Assembly (NCBI GenBank): GCA_910584785.1
Contig: CAJUDX010000056.1
Location: forward strand, 1 to 21,023
Reading direction: 5' to 3'
Length of the DNA: 21,023 nt
From: an uncultured Lachnospiraceae bacterium
GTDB taxonomy: Bacteria; Bacillota; Clostridia; Lachnospirales; Lachnospiraceae
In this document: piece by piece, positions 1-6,617 of the stretch
Numbering within the stretch: position 1 is the stretch's first letter
Layout of the letters: each line of letters opens with the position of its first letter
Program-made: the position numbers and the translations under genes
Notes under the pieces: model-generated
Databases searched by the model: none
What the model saw: only the letters and a program-made list of their open reading frames with translations
What the model was told of the DNA's origin: nothing

Positions 1-62
1 GGGAATCGAACCCGGGTTTACGCCGTGAGAGGGCGTCGTCTTGACCGCTTGACCAACAGGCC
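1..62 (-). tRNA. tRNA-Glu (anticodon CTC), 3' end cut by window edge
   Basis: Read on the minus strand the sequence starts GGCCTGTTGGTCAAGCGG at position 62, the usual start of bacterial tRNA-Glu. The anticodon stem ACGCC/GGCGT encloses the loop CTCTCAC, giving anticodon CTC (reads GAG). The T-arm GGGTTCGATTCCC runs to the window edge. The last bases of the acceptor stem lie outside, so whether CCA is encoded cannot be seen. Confidence 0.93.
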
Positions 63-80
63 ATTGTACAATGCCTGATT

Positions 81-109
81 ATCATAGCATATTTTTTTCT
101 GTTTGTCTA
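81..109 (-). promoter_or_regulatory. Sigma-A promoter for tRNA-Glu
   Basis: On the minus strand, -35 TAGACA (plus 104-109) and -10 TATGAT (plus 81-86) are separated by 17 bases, with a TG extended -10 (TGCTATGAT). The predicted start is near plus 74, about 12 bases before the mature tRNA 5' end at 62. The position and spacing fit a stable-RNA promoter. Confidence 0.7.
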
Positions 110-275
110 CCACTTTTTCTACCTTTGCATTTACTTTATTACCCAAGGCATTTGCTACTGTTTTTGCAGAAGCAACTTTTGTATGTATTTTATACTTGCT
201 ATTGTATGTATTTTATCCTTACATTTATTATGATGTATTTTGACACTTCTTTGTAAAAGATTTGTCGAACAGGAG
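110..275. other. AT-rich intergenic region, no gene seen
   Basis: This is a T-rich stretch between the divergent tRNA-Glu and lar promoters. It holds an imperfect direct repeat of TTGTATGTATTTTAT followed by ACTT or CCTT, about 24 bases apart near 178-220. The only open frame here (71-256) is T-rich, hydrophobic and has no ribosome site, so I do not call it a gene. Confidence 0.5.
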
Positions 276-304
276 TTGACAATTTTTTAGGCTGGCGGTA
301 GAAT
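276..304 (+). promoter_or_regulatory. Sigma-A promoter of the larEBC operon
   Basis: TTGACA (276-281), a 17-base spacer and TAGAAT (299-304) form a near-consensus vegetative promoter. Transcription should start near 311, leaving a leader of about 80 bases before the strong ribosome site at 379-385. No obvious nickel-regulator operator or riboswitch was recognised in the leader. Confidence 0.75.
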
Positions 305-392
305 AAATGCAGTTGTTCTGGCAGAAGCCAGGCGTGAGAAAAGGCCATGAAGGTATTACTTCTTACATTGACAAAAATAAGGAGGTGCTTTT

Positions 393-431
393 ATGGTTTT
401 TTGTTTTGGAAAAGAAAGGAAAAATGGATGA
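393..431 (+). CDS. Possible 12-residue leader peptide upstream of larE
   Basis: An ATG at 393 lies 7 bases after the best Shine-Dalgarno in the region (AAGGAGG, 379-385). It opens a short frame reading MVFCFGKERKNG and ending at TGA 429-431. That stop overlaps the favoured larE start (ATG 428-430) as ATGA, the usual layout of translational coupling. The strong ribosome site is not in frame with larE, which is why I consider the small frame real. Its sequence shows no recognisable function, and it could simply load ribosomes for larE. An alternative is that larE starts elsewhere and the frame is chance. Confidence 0.35.
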   Translation: MVFCFGKERKNG

Positions 432-1192
432 AGGAATATCAGCTGCAATGTTTTTTTCAGGAGAATCCAAAGGCTGTCCTGGGGTTTTCCGGCGGAGTGG
501 ATTCGGCATATCTGCTGTGGGCCGGGCTGCGGGCCGGGGCACAAATTCGGCCTTATTTTATTAAGACACCATTTCAGCCGATGTTTGAGCTGGATGACGC
601 TAAACGGCTAGCCGGGCAGCTGGGGACAGAATTGATGGTGCTGGAAATCGATATATTAGAGGATGCAGAGGTGGCAGAAAACCCGCAAAATCGCTGTTAT
701 TATTGTAAAAGAAAGCTGTTTGGAGCGTTAAAGGAGCAGGCATCTAGGGATGGATATTCTTTGCTTTTGGATGGAACGAATGCCTCCGATAACAATAGCG
801 ACCGACCGGGGATGAAGGCAGCGAAAGAACTTGAGGTTTGTTCACCTCTTCGGGACTTTGGGTTTTCTAAGGAGGAGATAAGAAGGTATTCTAAGCGGGC
901 CGGGCTTTTTACCTGGGATAAGCCAGCCTATGCCTGTTTGGCGACCCGAATCCCGTCAGGGCGAAGGATTAGCGCGGATGTATTGGAAAAAATAGAAATC
1001 GGGGAGGGTGCACTGGCTGAACTGGGGTTTTCCGATTTTCGAATCCGTCTGTATGGGGAGGCTGCCAGAATACAGCTTCCTGCGGAGCAGATGGCGATGG
1101 CCCTGGAAAGAAGGGCGGAAATCCGCAGGGTATTGCAGCCATGGTTTGACGGAGCATTTCTGGACTTGCAGGAGAGGTGCGGACAGAGATAA
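428..1192 (+). CDS. larE: LarE, ATP-dependent sacrificial sulfur transferase for nickel-pincer cofactor
   Basis: This is a PP-loop ATP pyrophosphatase family protein that adds sulfur to pyridinium-3,5-biscarboxylate mononucleotide, the second step in making the nickel-pincer nucleotide (NPN). The PP-loop FSGGVDSAYL lies at residues 20-29. Cys90 and Cys93 (RCYYCK) and Cys170 (ACLATRIPSG) are visible; LarE proteins use either one sacrificial cysteine or a three-cysteine iron-sulfur cluster, and this set would suit the latter (inference). I chose ATG 428 (254 residues): GAAAGGA sits 7 bases upstream, and the family usually begins only shortly before the PP-loop. The open frame extends back to ATG 347, but those 27 residues are unlike the family and overlap the strong out-of-frame ribosome site. 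It is the first gene of the operon with larB and larC. Confidence 0.88.
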   Translation: MKEYQLQCFFQENPKAVLGFSGGVDSAYLLWAGLRAGAQIRPYFIKTPFQPMFELDDAKRLAGQLGTELMVLEIDILEDAEVAENPQNRCYYCKRKLFGALKEQASRDGYSLLLDGTNASDNNSDRPGMKAAKELEVCSPLRDFGFSKEEIRRYSKRAGLFTWDKPAYACLATRIPSGRRISADVLEKIEIGEGALAELGFSDFRIRLYGEAARIQLPAEQMAMALERRAEIRRVLQPWFDGAFLDLQERCGQR

Positions 1193-1235
1193 TGGCGGGG
1201 CATGAAGAACGGAGAGGAGAAAAGAAGGAGACTGT

Positions 1236-1985
1236 ATGGAGCAAAAAGATATTCGCAGGCTTTTGGAGGAGGTTGCCCGGGGTCAGGTAAGTGTGGATGA
1301 GGCAGTGCTGCGTTTAAAAGAACATCCATTTGAAGATTTGGGCTATGCAAAGCTCGACCATCACCGGGGGCTGCGTCAGGGGGTTGCTGAGGTGATTTAC
1401 GGTGCCGGGAAAACCGGAGAACAGGTCAGGGGGATAATTCGGGCAATGAAGGAGCACGGGCAGAAAACCATGCTGATTACCCGGATGTCGCCGGAGATGG
1501 CAAAAGAGGTGCAAATCGAGCATGAATTAATGTATTTTGCCATGGGAAAGATAGGGATTGCAGGAGAAATGCCAAAACCGGATGGAAGGGGAAAGATTGT
1601 GGTGGCAACCGGAGGAACAAGCGATATGCCGGTGGCAGAGGAAGCTGCACTTACCGCAGAAGCCCTGGGCAATGAGGTTGTCCGTCTTTATGATGTGGGA
1701 GTAGCCGGTCTGCACCGCTTGCTGGCACACCTGGAGGAAATTATGCAGGCAGAAGTAATTATTGCCATTGCCGGGATGGAGGGAGCATTAGCCAGCGTAA
1801 TCGGTGGCCTGGCAGATTGTCCGGTGATTGCGGTGCCGACCAGCGTGGGCTATGGGGCGTCTTTTTTTGGGCTGTCGGCTCTTTTATCCATGCTTAATTC
1901 CTGCGCAAGCGGGGTAAGCGTGGTGAATATTGACAATGGTTTTGGCGCAGGATATTTAGCCAGTATGATTAATCATAAACACTGA
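1236..1985 (+). CDS. larB: LarB, pyridinium-3,5-biscarboxylic acid mononucleotide synthase
   Basis: LarB carboxylates and hydrolyses nicotinic acid adenine dinucleotide, the first step of nickel-pincer cofactor synthesis in the cytoplasm. The 249-residue length is normal. Recognised blocks are LDHHRGLRQGVAEVIYGAGKT-like sequence at about 40-60, the PurE-like ATGGTSDMPVAEEA at about 124-137, AGMEGALASVIGGL at about 179-192, DCPVIAVPTSVGYGA at about 194-208, and NSCASGVSVVNIDNGFGAGY at 221-240. Cys223 in NSC is the likely counterpart of the catalytic cysteine that forms the substrate adduct (family knowledge, alignment from memory). AAGGAG at 1225-1230 lies 5 bases before the ATG. It follows larE by 43 bases on the same strand. 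Confidence 0.93.
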   Translation: MEQKDIRRLLEEVARGQVSVDEAVLRLKEHPFEDLGYAKLDHHRGLRQGVAEVIYGAGKTGEQVRGIIRAMKEHGQKTMLITRMSPEMAKEVQIEHELMYFAMGKIGIAGEMPKPDGRGKIVVATGGTSDMPVAEEAALTAEALGNEVVRLYDVGVAGLHRLLAHLEEIMQAEVIIAIAGMEGALASVIGGLADCPVIAVPTSVGYGASFFGLSALLSMLNSCASGVSVVNIDNGFGAGYLASMINHKH

Positions 1986-2122
1986 ATTTAACCTGCCAGT
2001 ATAATCCATGCTTTTAACGATCAATAAAGTATCCGCGATTAAGTTGTAAAGATGAGAGCAGCAGATGAAGATGAAATGGGATAAATCGAATGGGAATGGA
2101 ATTGGGAAAGGAATAGAGACGA

Positions 2123-3487
2123 ATGAAAACGGTATATTTAGATTGTGGAATGGGTGCTGCCGGAGATATGCTGATGGCAGCGCTGCTGGAGCTGTGTCCG
2201 AACCAAGAAGATGCACTCAGGGCGCTTAATGCCCTGGGCATTCCCGGAGTGGAGTTTCGGGCAGAAAAATCAGAAAAGTGTGGGATTGTGGGAACACATA
2301 TGTGTGTTTTAATTCATGGAGAGGAAGAAGGGGCAGCAGAGGAAGCAGGGAACAGGCAAGGGCGTGAGGACAGATGTGGGGATGAAGTTATGCACAGCCA
2401 TGGACATGAAGTAATGCATGATCACGGGGATGAAGTTATGCACAGCCATGAATGTGAAGTAATACATGAGCATAACCATGGGACAACGCATAGCTATGCG
2501 GATGGACATGCCCATCATCATGCAGGAATGGCAGAAATTCGGGAATTGATTTTAGGATTAAATGCATCTGAAAAGGTGAAGCAGGATGCATTGGCAGTGT
2601 ATCAGCTGATTGCAGAGGCAGAGAGCCAGGTACATGGAAAGACCGTGGAAGAAATCCATTTTCATGAGGTGGGAACACTGGATGCGGTGGCAGATGTATC
2701 TGGGGTGTGCATGTTGATGGAGAAGCTGGACGTTGAAAGGGTTTTTGCTTCAGCGGTTCATGTGGGATGTGGTCAGGTACGCTGTGCACATGGAATCCTT
2801 CCTGTACCAGCTCCGGCGACCGCTTATCTTTTGCAGGGGATTCCGGTATATGGCGGGAGGATACAGGGGGAATTATGTACGCCCACCGGGGCCGCACTTT
2901 TAAAATATTTTGCAAAGCAATTTGGGACGCTGCCTCCGATGGCAATAGAAAAAATTGGTTATGGGATGGGGAAAAAGGATTTTGAAGCAGCGAATTGTGT
3001 TCGGGCAATGTCAGGATATTTGGAAAACGTTTATCAGGAGAATTTGGCAGGAATGGATGCCATTGTGGAGTTGCGCTGCAACTTGGATGACATGAGCGGG
3101 GAAGAAATTGGCTTTGCTATAGAAAAGCTGTTTGAGGAGGGTGCATTGGATGTTTATACCGTAGGGATTGGCATGAAAAAAAGTCGAACCGGTGTGCTTT
3201 TTGTGTGTCTGTGTAAGGCATCAGACAGTTGCCGTATGGAAGAACTAATCTTTTGCCATACCACAACCTTAGGCATTCGCCGGATCTGGTGTGAACGCAG
3301 TGTGCTTTCCCGCAGATTTGAACAGGTGGAAACACCCTGGGGGATAGTAAGAAAGAAGCTTTCTTATTTTCCGGGACGGAAGGAAGTTCTGCGTGAAAAA
3401 CTGGAATATGAGGACCTGGCGGGAATTGCACAACAAACAGGGATGAGTATAGCTGAAATCCGCAGAAGGATTGGGAGGTTATATTGA
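2123..3487 (+). CDS. larC: LarC, nickel-inserting cyclometallase with a His-rich insert
   Basis: LarC inserts nickel into the thiolated pyridinium nucleotide to complete the NPN cofactor. Family features are the N-terminus YLDCGMGAAGDMLMAALLEL, the block HFHEVGTLDAVADV at about 179-192, and a C-terminal domain with NLDDMSGEEIGFA and TTTLGIRR. Residues 87-133 form an insert with 15 histidines, probably a nickel-storing or delivery region. The gene is one continuous 454-codon frame; in Lactobacillus plantarum the protein is made from larC1 and larC2 by programmed frameshifting, and no such break is seen here. AAAGGA at about 2107-2112 precedes the ATG. A 137-base gap separates it from larB; I see no clear promoter or terminator in it, so co-transcription is likely. 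Confidence 0.93.
   Translation: MKTVYLDCGMGAAGDMLMAALLELCPNQEDALRALNALGIPGVEFRAEKSEKCGIVGTHMCVLIHGEEEGAAEEAGNRQGREDRCGDEVMHSHGHEVMHDHGDEVMHSHECEVIHEHNHGTTHSYADGHAHHHAGMAEIRELILGLNASEKVKQDALAVYQLIAEAESQVHGKTVEEIHFHEVGTLDAVADVSGVCMLMEKLDVERVFASAVHVGCGQVRCAHGILPVPAPATAYLLQGIPVYGGRIQGELCTPTGAALLKYFAKQFGTLPPMAIEKIGYGMGKKDFEAANCVRAMSGYLENVYQENLAGMDAIVELRCNLDDMSGEEIGFAIEKLFEEGALDVYTVGIGMKKSRTGVLFVCLCKASDSCRMEELIFCHTTTLGIRRIWCERSVLSRRFEQVETPWGIVRKKLSYFPGRKEVLREKLEYEDLAGIAQQTGMSIAEIRRRIGRLY
2381..2475 (+). repeat. 48-bp tandem duplication encoding His-rich units in LarC
   Basis: Two copies of a 48-base unit starting GATGAAGTTATGCACAGCCA lie at 2381-2428 and 2429-2476, differing at several positions in their second halves. 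Each encodes a 16-residue unit of the form DEVMHSH..EV.H.H. The more diverged His-rich stretch that follows (to 2521) continues the theme. It looks like a recent in-frame duplication that lengthened the metal-binding insert. Confidence 0.85.
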
Positions 3488-3496
3488 CAATTTATA

Positions 3497-3526
3497 TTGA
3501 CAATGTATATCTGATGATGGTATGAT
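3497..3526 (+). promoter_or_regulatory. Sigma-A promoter for tRNA-Leu
   Basis: TTGACA (3497-3502), an 18-base spacer and TATGAT (3521-3526). A second TTGACA at 3484-3489 overlaps the larC stop as part of a short direct repeat (ATATTGACAAT twice), but has no good -10. The start near 3533 would give a leader of about 34 bases before the tRNA. Confidence 0.65.
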
Positions 3527-3566
3527 AAAAAGCGCATTGGGGGCAGGATAAACTCCTGGTGTGTGA

Positions 3567-3646
<80 letters not shown>

Positions 3647-3706
3647 TGATGATATGGTTTTCTGGGATGGAAGAATGGATGGAAACGATGGAAAACTGCA
3701 TGAAAT

Positions 3707-3751
3707 CAGGGTTTTGGGAGATTGAAAGTTCTCTTAAAGCCCTGGTTTTTT
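3707..3751 (+). terminator. Intrinsic terminator after tRNA-Leu
   Basis: A 15-base-pair stem (CAGGGTTTTGGGAGA with TCTCTTAAAGCCCTG, including three G-U pairs) closes an 8-base loop and is followed by GTTTTTT. It lies 60 bases after the tRNA and closes that transcription unit. Confidence 0.8.
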
Positions 3752-3824
3752 GTTGTGGAAGTGCAGGAGAACGAGATGGGAAACCTGATTTGACAGCAAC
3801 GGTGACAGCAACGGAAGATGATTG

Positions 3825-4079
3825 ATGAAGTGGGTTTCAGATTACATCGGGGAAGAATATAAAGATTGGGAAGGTGGTAACAAAATTTTTATCACGTCGC
3901 CAACAGGAAGTGGGAATACACAGTTTATATTAAAGACATTGCTTTCATGTTTTTCTATAGAAAACAAAAAACTTTACTTGGTTAATAGGCGCATACTAAA
4001 AAAGCAAATGGAAACGGAAATTTCCAGGCTTCCATATGAGCAAAAAAGTAATATTGTCATTGAAATAGTCAGAAAATAG
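3825..4079 (+). pseudogene. Truncated helicase-like NTPase fragment with altered Walker A
   Basis: The 84-residue reading frame looks like the N-terminus of a DEAD/DEAH-type helicase common in Clostridia: MKWVSDYIG followed by IFITSPTGSGNTQFILKTLL and LYLVNRRILKKQME. The P-loop reads TGSGNT, with asparagine where the essential lysine belongs (residue 31). The frame then ends after VIEIVRK, with none of the DEAD box or later motifs. An upstream TTG at 3822 is an alternative start. Loss of both the catalytic lysine and nearly the whole protein points to a dead remnant. It lies just after the tRNA-Leu terminator at the start of a decayed accessory block. Confidence 0.6.
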
Positions 4080-4361
4080 AACAAATAGTCAAATATCAAA
4101 AGAAAATAAAAAAGTGTCATCGGTTACTTAACACAAACTCTATCAGGTTTAATATGGATTTTGCAAAACAGATGTGTTATACTCTTAATTATAGAAGAAA
4201 TAGCGTATTGGATAGAAAAATATATATGGAAGGTTATCAACATAAGTGACTTTCAGAATGAGTATGGACAATTTATTTTGGCTGATGGAATATGGTCAGG
4301 AGAAATAGGAGGAAAGTAACTTACAAAAAATGGAAGTATAGAGAAATGAGGGAAATAGCAG
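4080..4361. other. Region of small broken frames before the Rpn gene
   Basis: No intact gene is seen. A 31-codon frame from ATG 4154 (MDFAKQMCYTLNYRRNSVLD, continuing to a stop near 4249) and a partly overlapping frame ending ADGIWSGEIGGK near 4319 read like pieces of a broken protein, but I cannot assign a family. They could be later parts of the truncated helicase at 3825-4079 or of another accessory gene. Confidence 0.35.
4175..4183 (+). promoter_or_regulatory. Possible extended -10 promoter for the Rpn gene
   Basis: TGTTATACT matches an extended -10 element (TG, one base, TATACT). There is no clear -35 at 17 bases upstream (TGGATT). It is the best promoter-like sequence before the gene at 4362. 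Confidence 0.35.
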
Positions 4362-5300
4362 ATGGCAGAGTTTTTAATGAAGCCCCGTGTAGACTATGTA
4401 TTTAAAGAGATCATGATGGATGAAAAGGCCAGGATAGGTTTTCTGTCGGCAATATTGAAGTTGAATCCAGAAGATATTAAGGAAACGCAGATGCTGAATA
4501 CCAATCTTAGAAAGCAGAGCGAGAAAGAAAAACTTGGGATTTTAGATGTAAGAATCCTAATGAATAATAACACCGAAATCGATATTGAAATTCAGCTTGC
4601 CGCAATGAATATCTGGGCAGACCGGGCATTATTTTATCTGGCGAAGATGTATACCGAGCAGATTAGCGCTGGGGAGGATTATACTGTATTTAAGAAATGT
4701 GTGAGTATCAGTATTTTAGACTTTAATCTTTTTGAACATGAGTCGGAATTTTATTCCTGCTTTCATATCCGAGAGGATTCACATCATTTTCTTTATACGA
4801 ATAAGATGGAGTTTCATGTATTGGAACTTCCTAAATTGCCGAAAGAATTACAGGAGAACAGCAGTGATATAGAATTATGGGCAAAGTTTATCCGTGCAGA
4901 GCGAAAGGAGGAGTTTGACATGCTGGCAGAAAAAAATGCATATATCGGAAGTGCTTATCAGCATTTACAGGTGATTAGTCAGGATGAAGAAAAGCGGCTG
5001 GAATACGAAGCCAGAGAAAAGGCCATCCGGGATTATAACCAGATTATGCTGGAAGCAAAGCAAATAGGAAGAGCAGAAGGAAGAGAAGAAGGAAGAGCAG
5101 AAGGAAGAGAGGAAGGAGAAGTCCAGGGAGAAGCAAGGGGAAGAGCAGCAGAAAGAATAGAGAGTATACGTATATTTATTACAGATAATATTGAAGAAAG
5201 TGTTACAAAAGAAAAAACAATAATAAAGCTGCAAAAACATTATCAGTTGACTGAAAAGGAAGCAGAACAGTATTATGAAAAATATTCAAAGATGGAATGA
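4362..5300 (+). CDS. Rpn family recombination-promoting nuclease / PDDEXK_2 putative transposase
   Basis: The 312-residue protein begins MAEFLMKPRVDYVFKEIM and continues FLSAILKL, the standard opening of the Rpn/YhgA-like and PDDEXK_2 families. A PD-(D/E)XK-type nuclease core is visible: Asp62 in GILDVRI, and Glu76 and Gln78 in TEIDIEIQLA. Members are DNA endonucleases linked to recombination or small mobile elements. Residues from about 224 carry repeats of GRAEGREE (DNA of GGAAGAGCAGAAGGAAGAG type), normal for the family, and then a helical C-terminus. GAGGG at 4348-4352 lies 9 bases before the ATG. It seems intact although its neighbours are decayed, so it may still be expressed. Confidence 0.85.
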   Translation: MAEFLMKPRVDYVFKEIMMDEKARIGFLSAILKLNPEDIKETQMLNTNLRKQSEKEKLGILDVRILMNNNTEIDIEIQLAAMNIWADRALFYLAKMYTEQISAGEDYTVFKKCVSISILDFNLFEHESEFYSCFHIREDSHHFLYTNKMEFHVLELPKLPKELQENSSDIELWAKFIRAERKEEFDMLAEKNAYIGSAYQHLQVISQDEEKRLEYEAREKAIRDYNQIMLEAKQIGRAEGREEGRAEGREEGEVQGEARGRAAERIESIRIFITDNIEESVTKEKTIIKLQKHYQLTEKEAEQYYEKYSKME

Positions 5301-5364
5301 AGTTGTATGTGCAAAGTGTTTCATAAACAAATATAGTGTATCAATATAAGATAATTAACGATGA

Positions 5365-5539
5365 AATAAAACGTTATATCAAAGAGACGTTGGGAATGAC
5401 ACAGGCAGGGAAGATGCTAATGGATGAAGCAAATACTAAGCGTGCAAAAAGAACAGTCAGAAATATGTTAAAATGTAACAGAAAGATGTATTATTGCAGA
5501 AAGTATTGCTGATATGAGGTATAGCGAATTGATGGAGTA
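5365..5539 (+). pseudogene. Possible decayed tail of a second Rpn-like nuclease
   Basis: Around 5365-5510 one frame reads KRYIKETLGMTQAGKMLMDE followed by RTVRNMLK; a +1 shift near 5470-5475 then allows ERCIIAESIADMRYSELME before TAA near 5539. The pattern (ETLGMTQAGKML then a short helical tail) resembles C-termini of Rpn-family proteins as I remember them. There is no start, ribosome site or nuclease core. The assignment is weak; it may be an unrelated remnant. Confidence 0.3.
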
Positions 5540-5570
5540 AAGAAAAATTGATAAAAATTATAGAAAAACC

Positions 5571-6193
5571 AAAGAAACCAGCAAGTTCTGGCTGGGGATG
5601 TTAAATGACCTGAAAAACCGGGGATTAAAGGATATTTTGTTCTTTTGTGTCGATGGACTGGCCGGTTTTAAAGAGGTCATAAGGGCTGTCTATCCCCAGT
5701 CCCAGATCCAAAGGTGTGTGATTCATATGCTGCGTAATTCTTTTAAGTATGTCAACTACAGTGACTTAAAGAAATTTTCCAGTGATTTCAAGGCGGTCTA
5801 TCACGCGCCCAATGAAAGTGCGGGATATTCAGAGCTGGAAGGAGCCAAAGAAAAGTGGGGCCGAAAATACCCTTATGCAATCCGGAATTGGGAGAATAAC
5901 TGGGAAGATGTCAGTTCTTTTTTCCAGTTCTCAGAAGAGAACAGAAAAATCATGTATACAACTTATACCGATTTCGTGATAGTACTACGAACATACTGGA
6001 AGGGTTAAACCGCCAGTATCGAAAGGTAACCAAAACGAAAAGTGTATTTCCCAGTGACCAGTCTTTAGAAAAAATGCTGTATCTGACCAGTGAAAACATC
6101 ACAAAAAAGTGGACGCAGAGATACCGGGGCTGGGACCAGGTACTGAACCAGCTGATCGTCCTGTATGGGGAAAGGCTGAGTCAGTATTTATAA
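5571..6193 (+). pseudogene. IS256-family transposase, 5'-truncated and frameshifted
   Basis: From about 5574 the frame reads ETSKFWLGMLNDLKNRGLKD, then FFCVDGLAGFKEVI and IQRCVIHMLRNSFKYV, clear IS256/MULE-type transposase sequence. It includes the second catalytic aspartate (CVDG). The frame breaks after IMYTT; the family continuation TTNILEGLNRQYRKVTKT, with the catalytic glutamate, resumes in another frame at 5984 and runs to TAA 6191-6193. The TT codons occur at both 5958 and 5984, so 26 extra bases account for the shift. The N-terminal half, including the first aspartate, is missing. It cannot encode an active transposase. Confidence 0.88.
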
Positions 6194-6487
6194 AAAGAAA
6201 AAGCCAGGGTGGCTCCAAGTAAAAGGACAGCCGCCCCAGCCTTATTCCATCGGCATTGAGAGTATTGCCAGAAAAGCCCAGTCTTATTCTTGAGGCCGGG
6301 TGTGGGCAGAGCCCACAAAAGCAGACTTTGAGATGTCTTTATTTCTGTGCAAAAAAATCAGGTAAGGATGAATAAAGAATCTTGTAGTGGTTATACTATA
6401 AATAGAAAGAACATTCGACAACAGGAAGTTCATGGAATCGACAGCAAAAATCTACATATCGAACTCTTATCAGGGAAACCTAAATTT

Positions 6488-6517
6488 CCATAGACACAGA
6501 ATTTCTTACACCCTCTC
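6488..6517 (+). repeat. Possible right terminal inverted repeat of the IS256-family element
   Basis: CCATAGACACAGAATTTCTT followed by ACACCCTCTC resembles, read in reverse, the GAGGGTGTAA...TGTGTCTATGG ends I associate with clostridial IS256 elements. No matching left end was seen upstream, consistent with the transposase lacking its 5' half. The match is from memory, so confidence is low. Confidence 0.35.
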
Positions 6518-6531
6518 TAAGTTTCATCAAT

Positions 6532-6561
6532 GAATAATTATTGACACTTCTTTCATATATT
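6532..6561 (+). promoter_or_regulatory. Possible sporulation-type (sigma-E-like) promoter for the M23 gene
   Basis: GAATAAT (6532-6538), 15 bases and CATATATT (6554-6561) compare well with the sigma-E elements KMATATT and CATACANT. A TTGACA at 6541-6546 lacks a good -10 at 16-18 bases. The predicted start near 6568 is about 50 bases before the ATG. Confidence 0.35.
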
Positions 6562-6617
6562 AGGATAAGTATGTTTAAATCTTGTTCATCCATCTATGTT
6601 GAAGAAAGGAGTGCCTT

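Larger units (their letters stand above)
6194..6600. other. IS256 3' flank and intergenic sequence, no gene seen
   Basis: Just after the transposase stop is an imperfect GC-rich hairpin (AGCCAGGGTGGCT near 6208 against AGCCGCCCCAGCC near 6231), probably part of the element. No open frame with a ribosome site was found. The stretch ends with the possible IS right end at 6488-6517 and the M23 promoter region. Confidence 0.5.

Noticed and set aside
71..256. Open frame of 61 codons between tRNA-Glu and larE
   Set aside because: T-rich, hydrophobic by composition, overlaps the tRNA-Glu promoter region and has no ribosome site.
347..427. N-terminal extension of larE from ATG 347
   Set aside because: The 27 extra residues are unlike LarE, the ribosome site for ATG 347 is poor, and the strong AAGGAGG inside it is out of frame. 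The start at 428 fits the family better.
2381..2521. Possible programmed frameshift site in larC
   Set aside because: The gene is one uninterrupted frame through the conserved C-terminal domain, so no frameshift is needed.
6541..6566. Sigma-A promoter TTGACA...TAGGAT before the M23 gene
   Set aside because: Spacing to TAGGAT is only 14 bases and there is no acceptable -10 at 16-18 bases.
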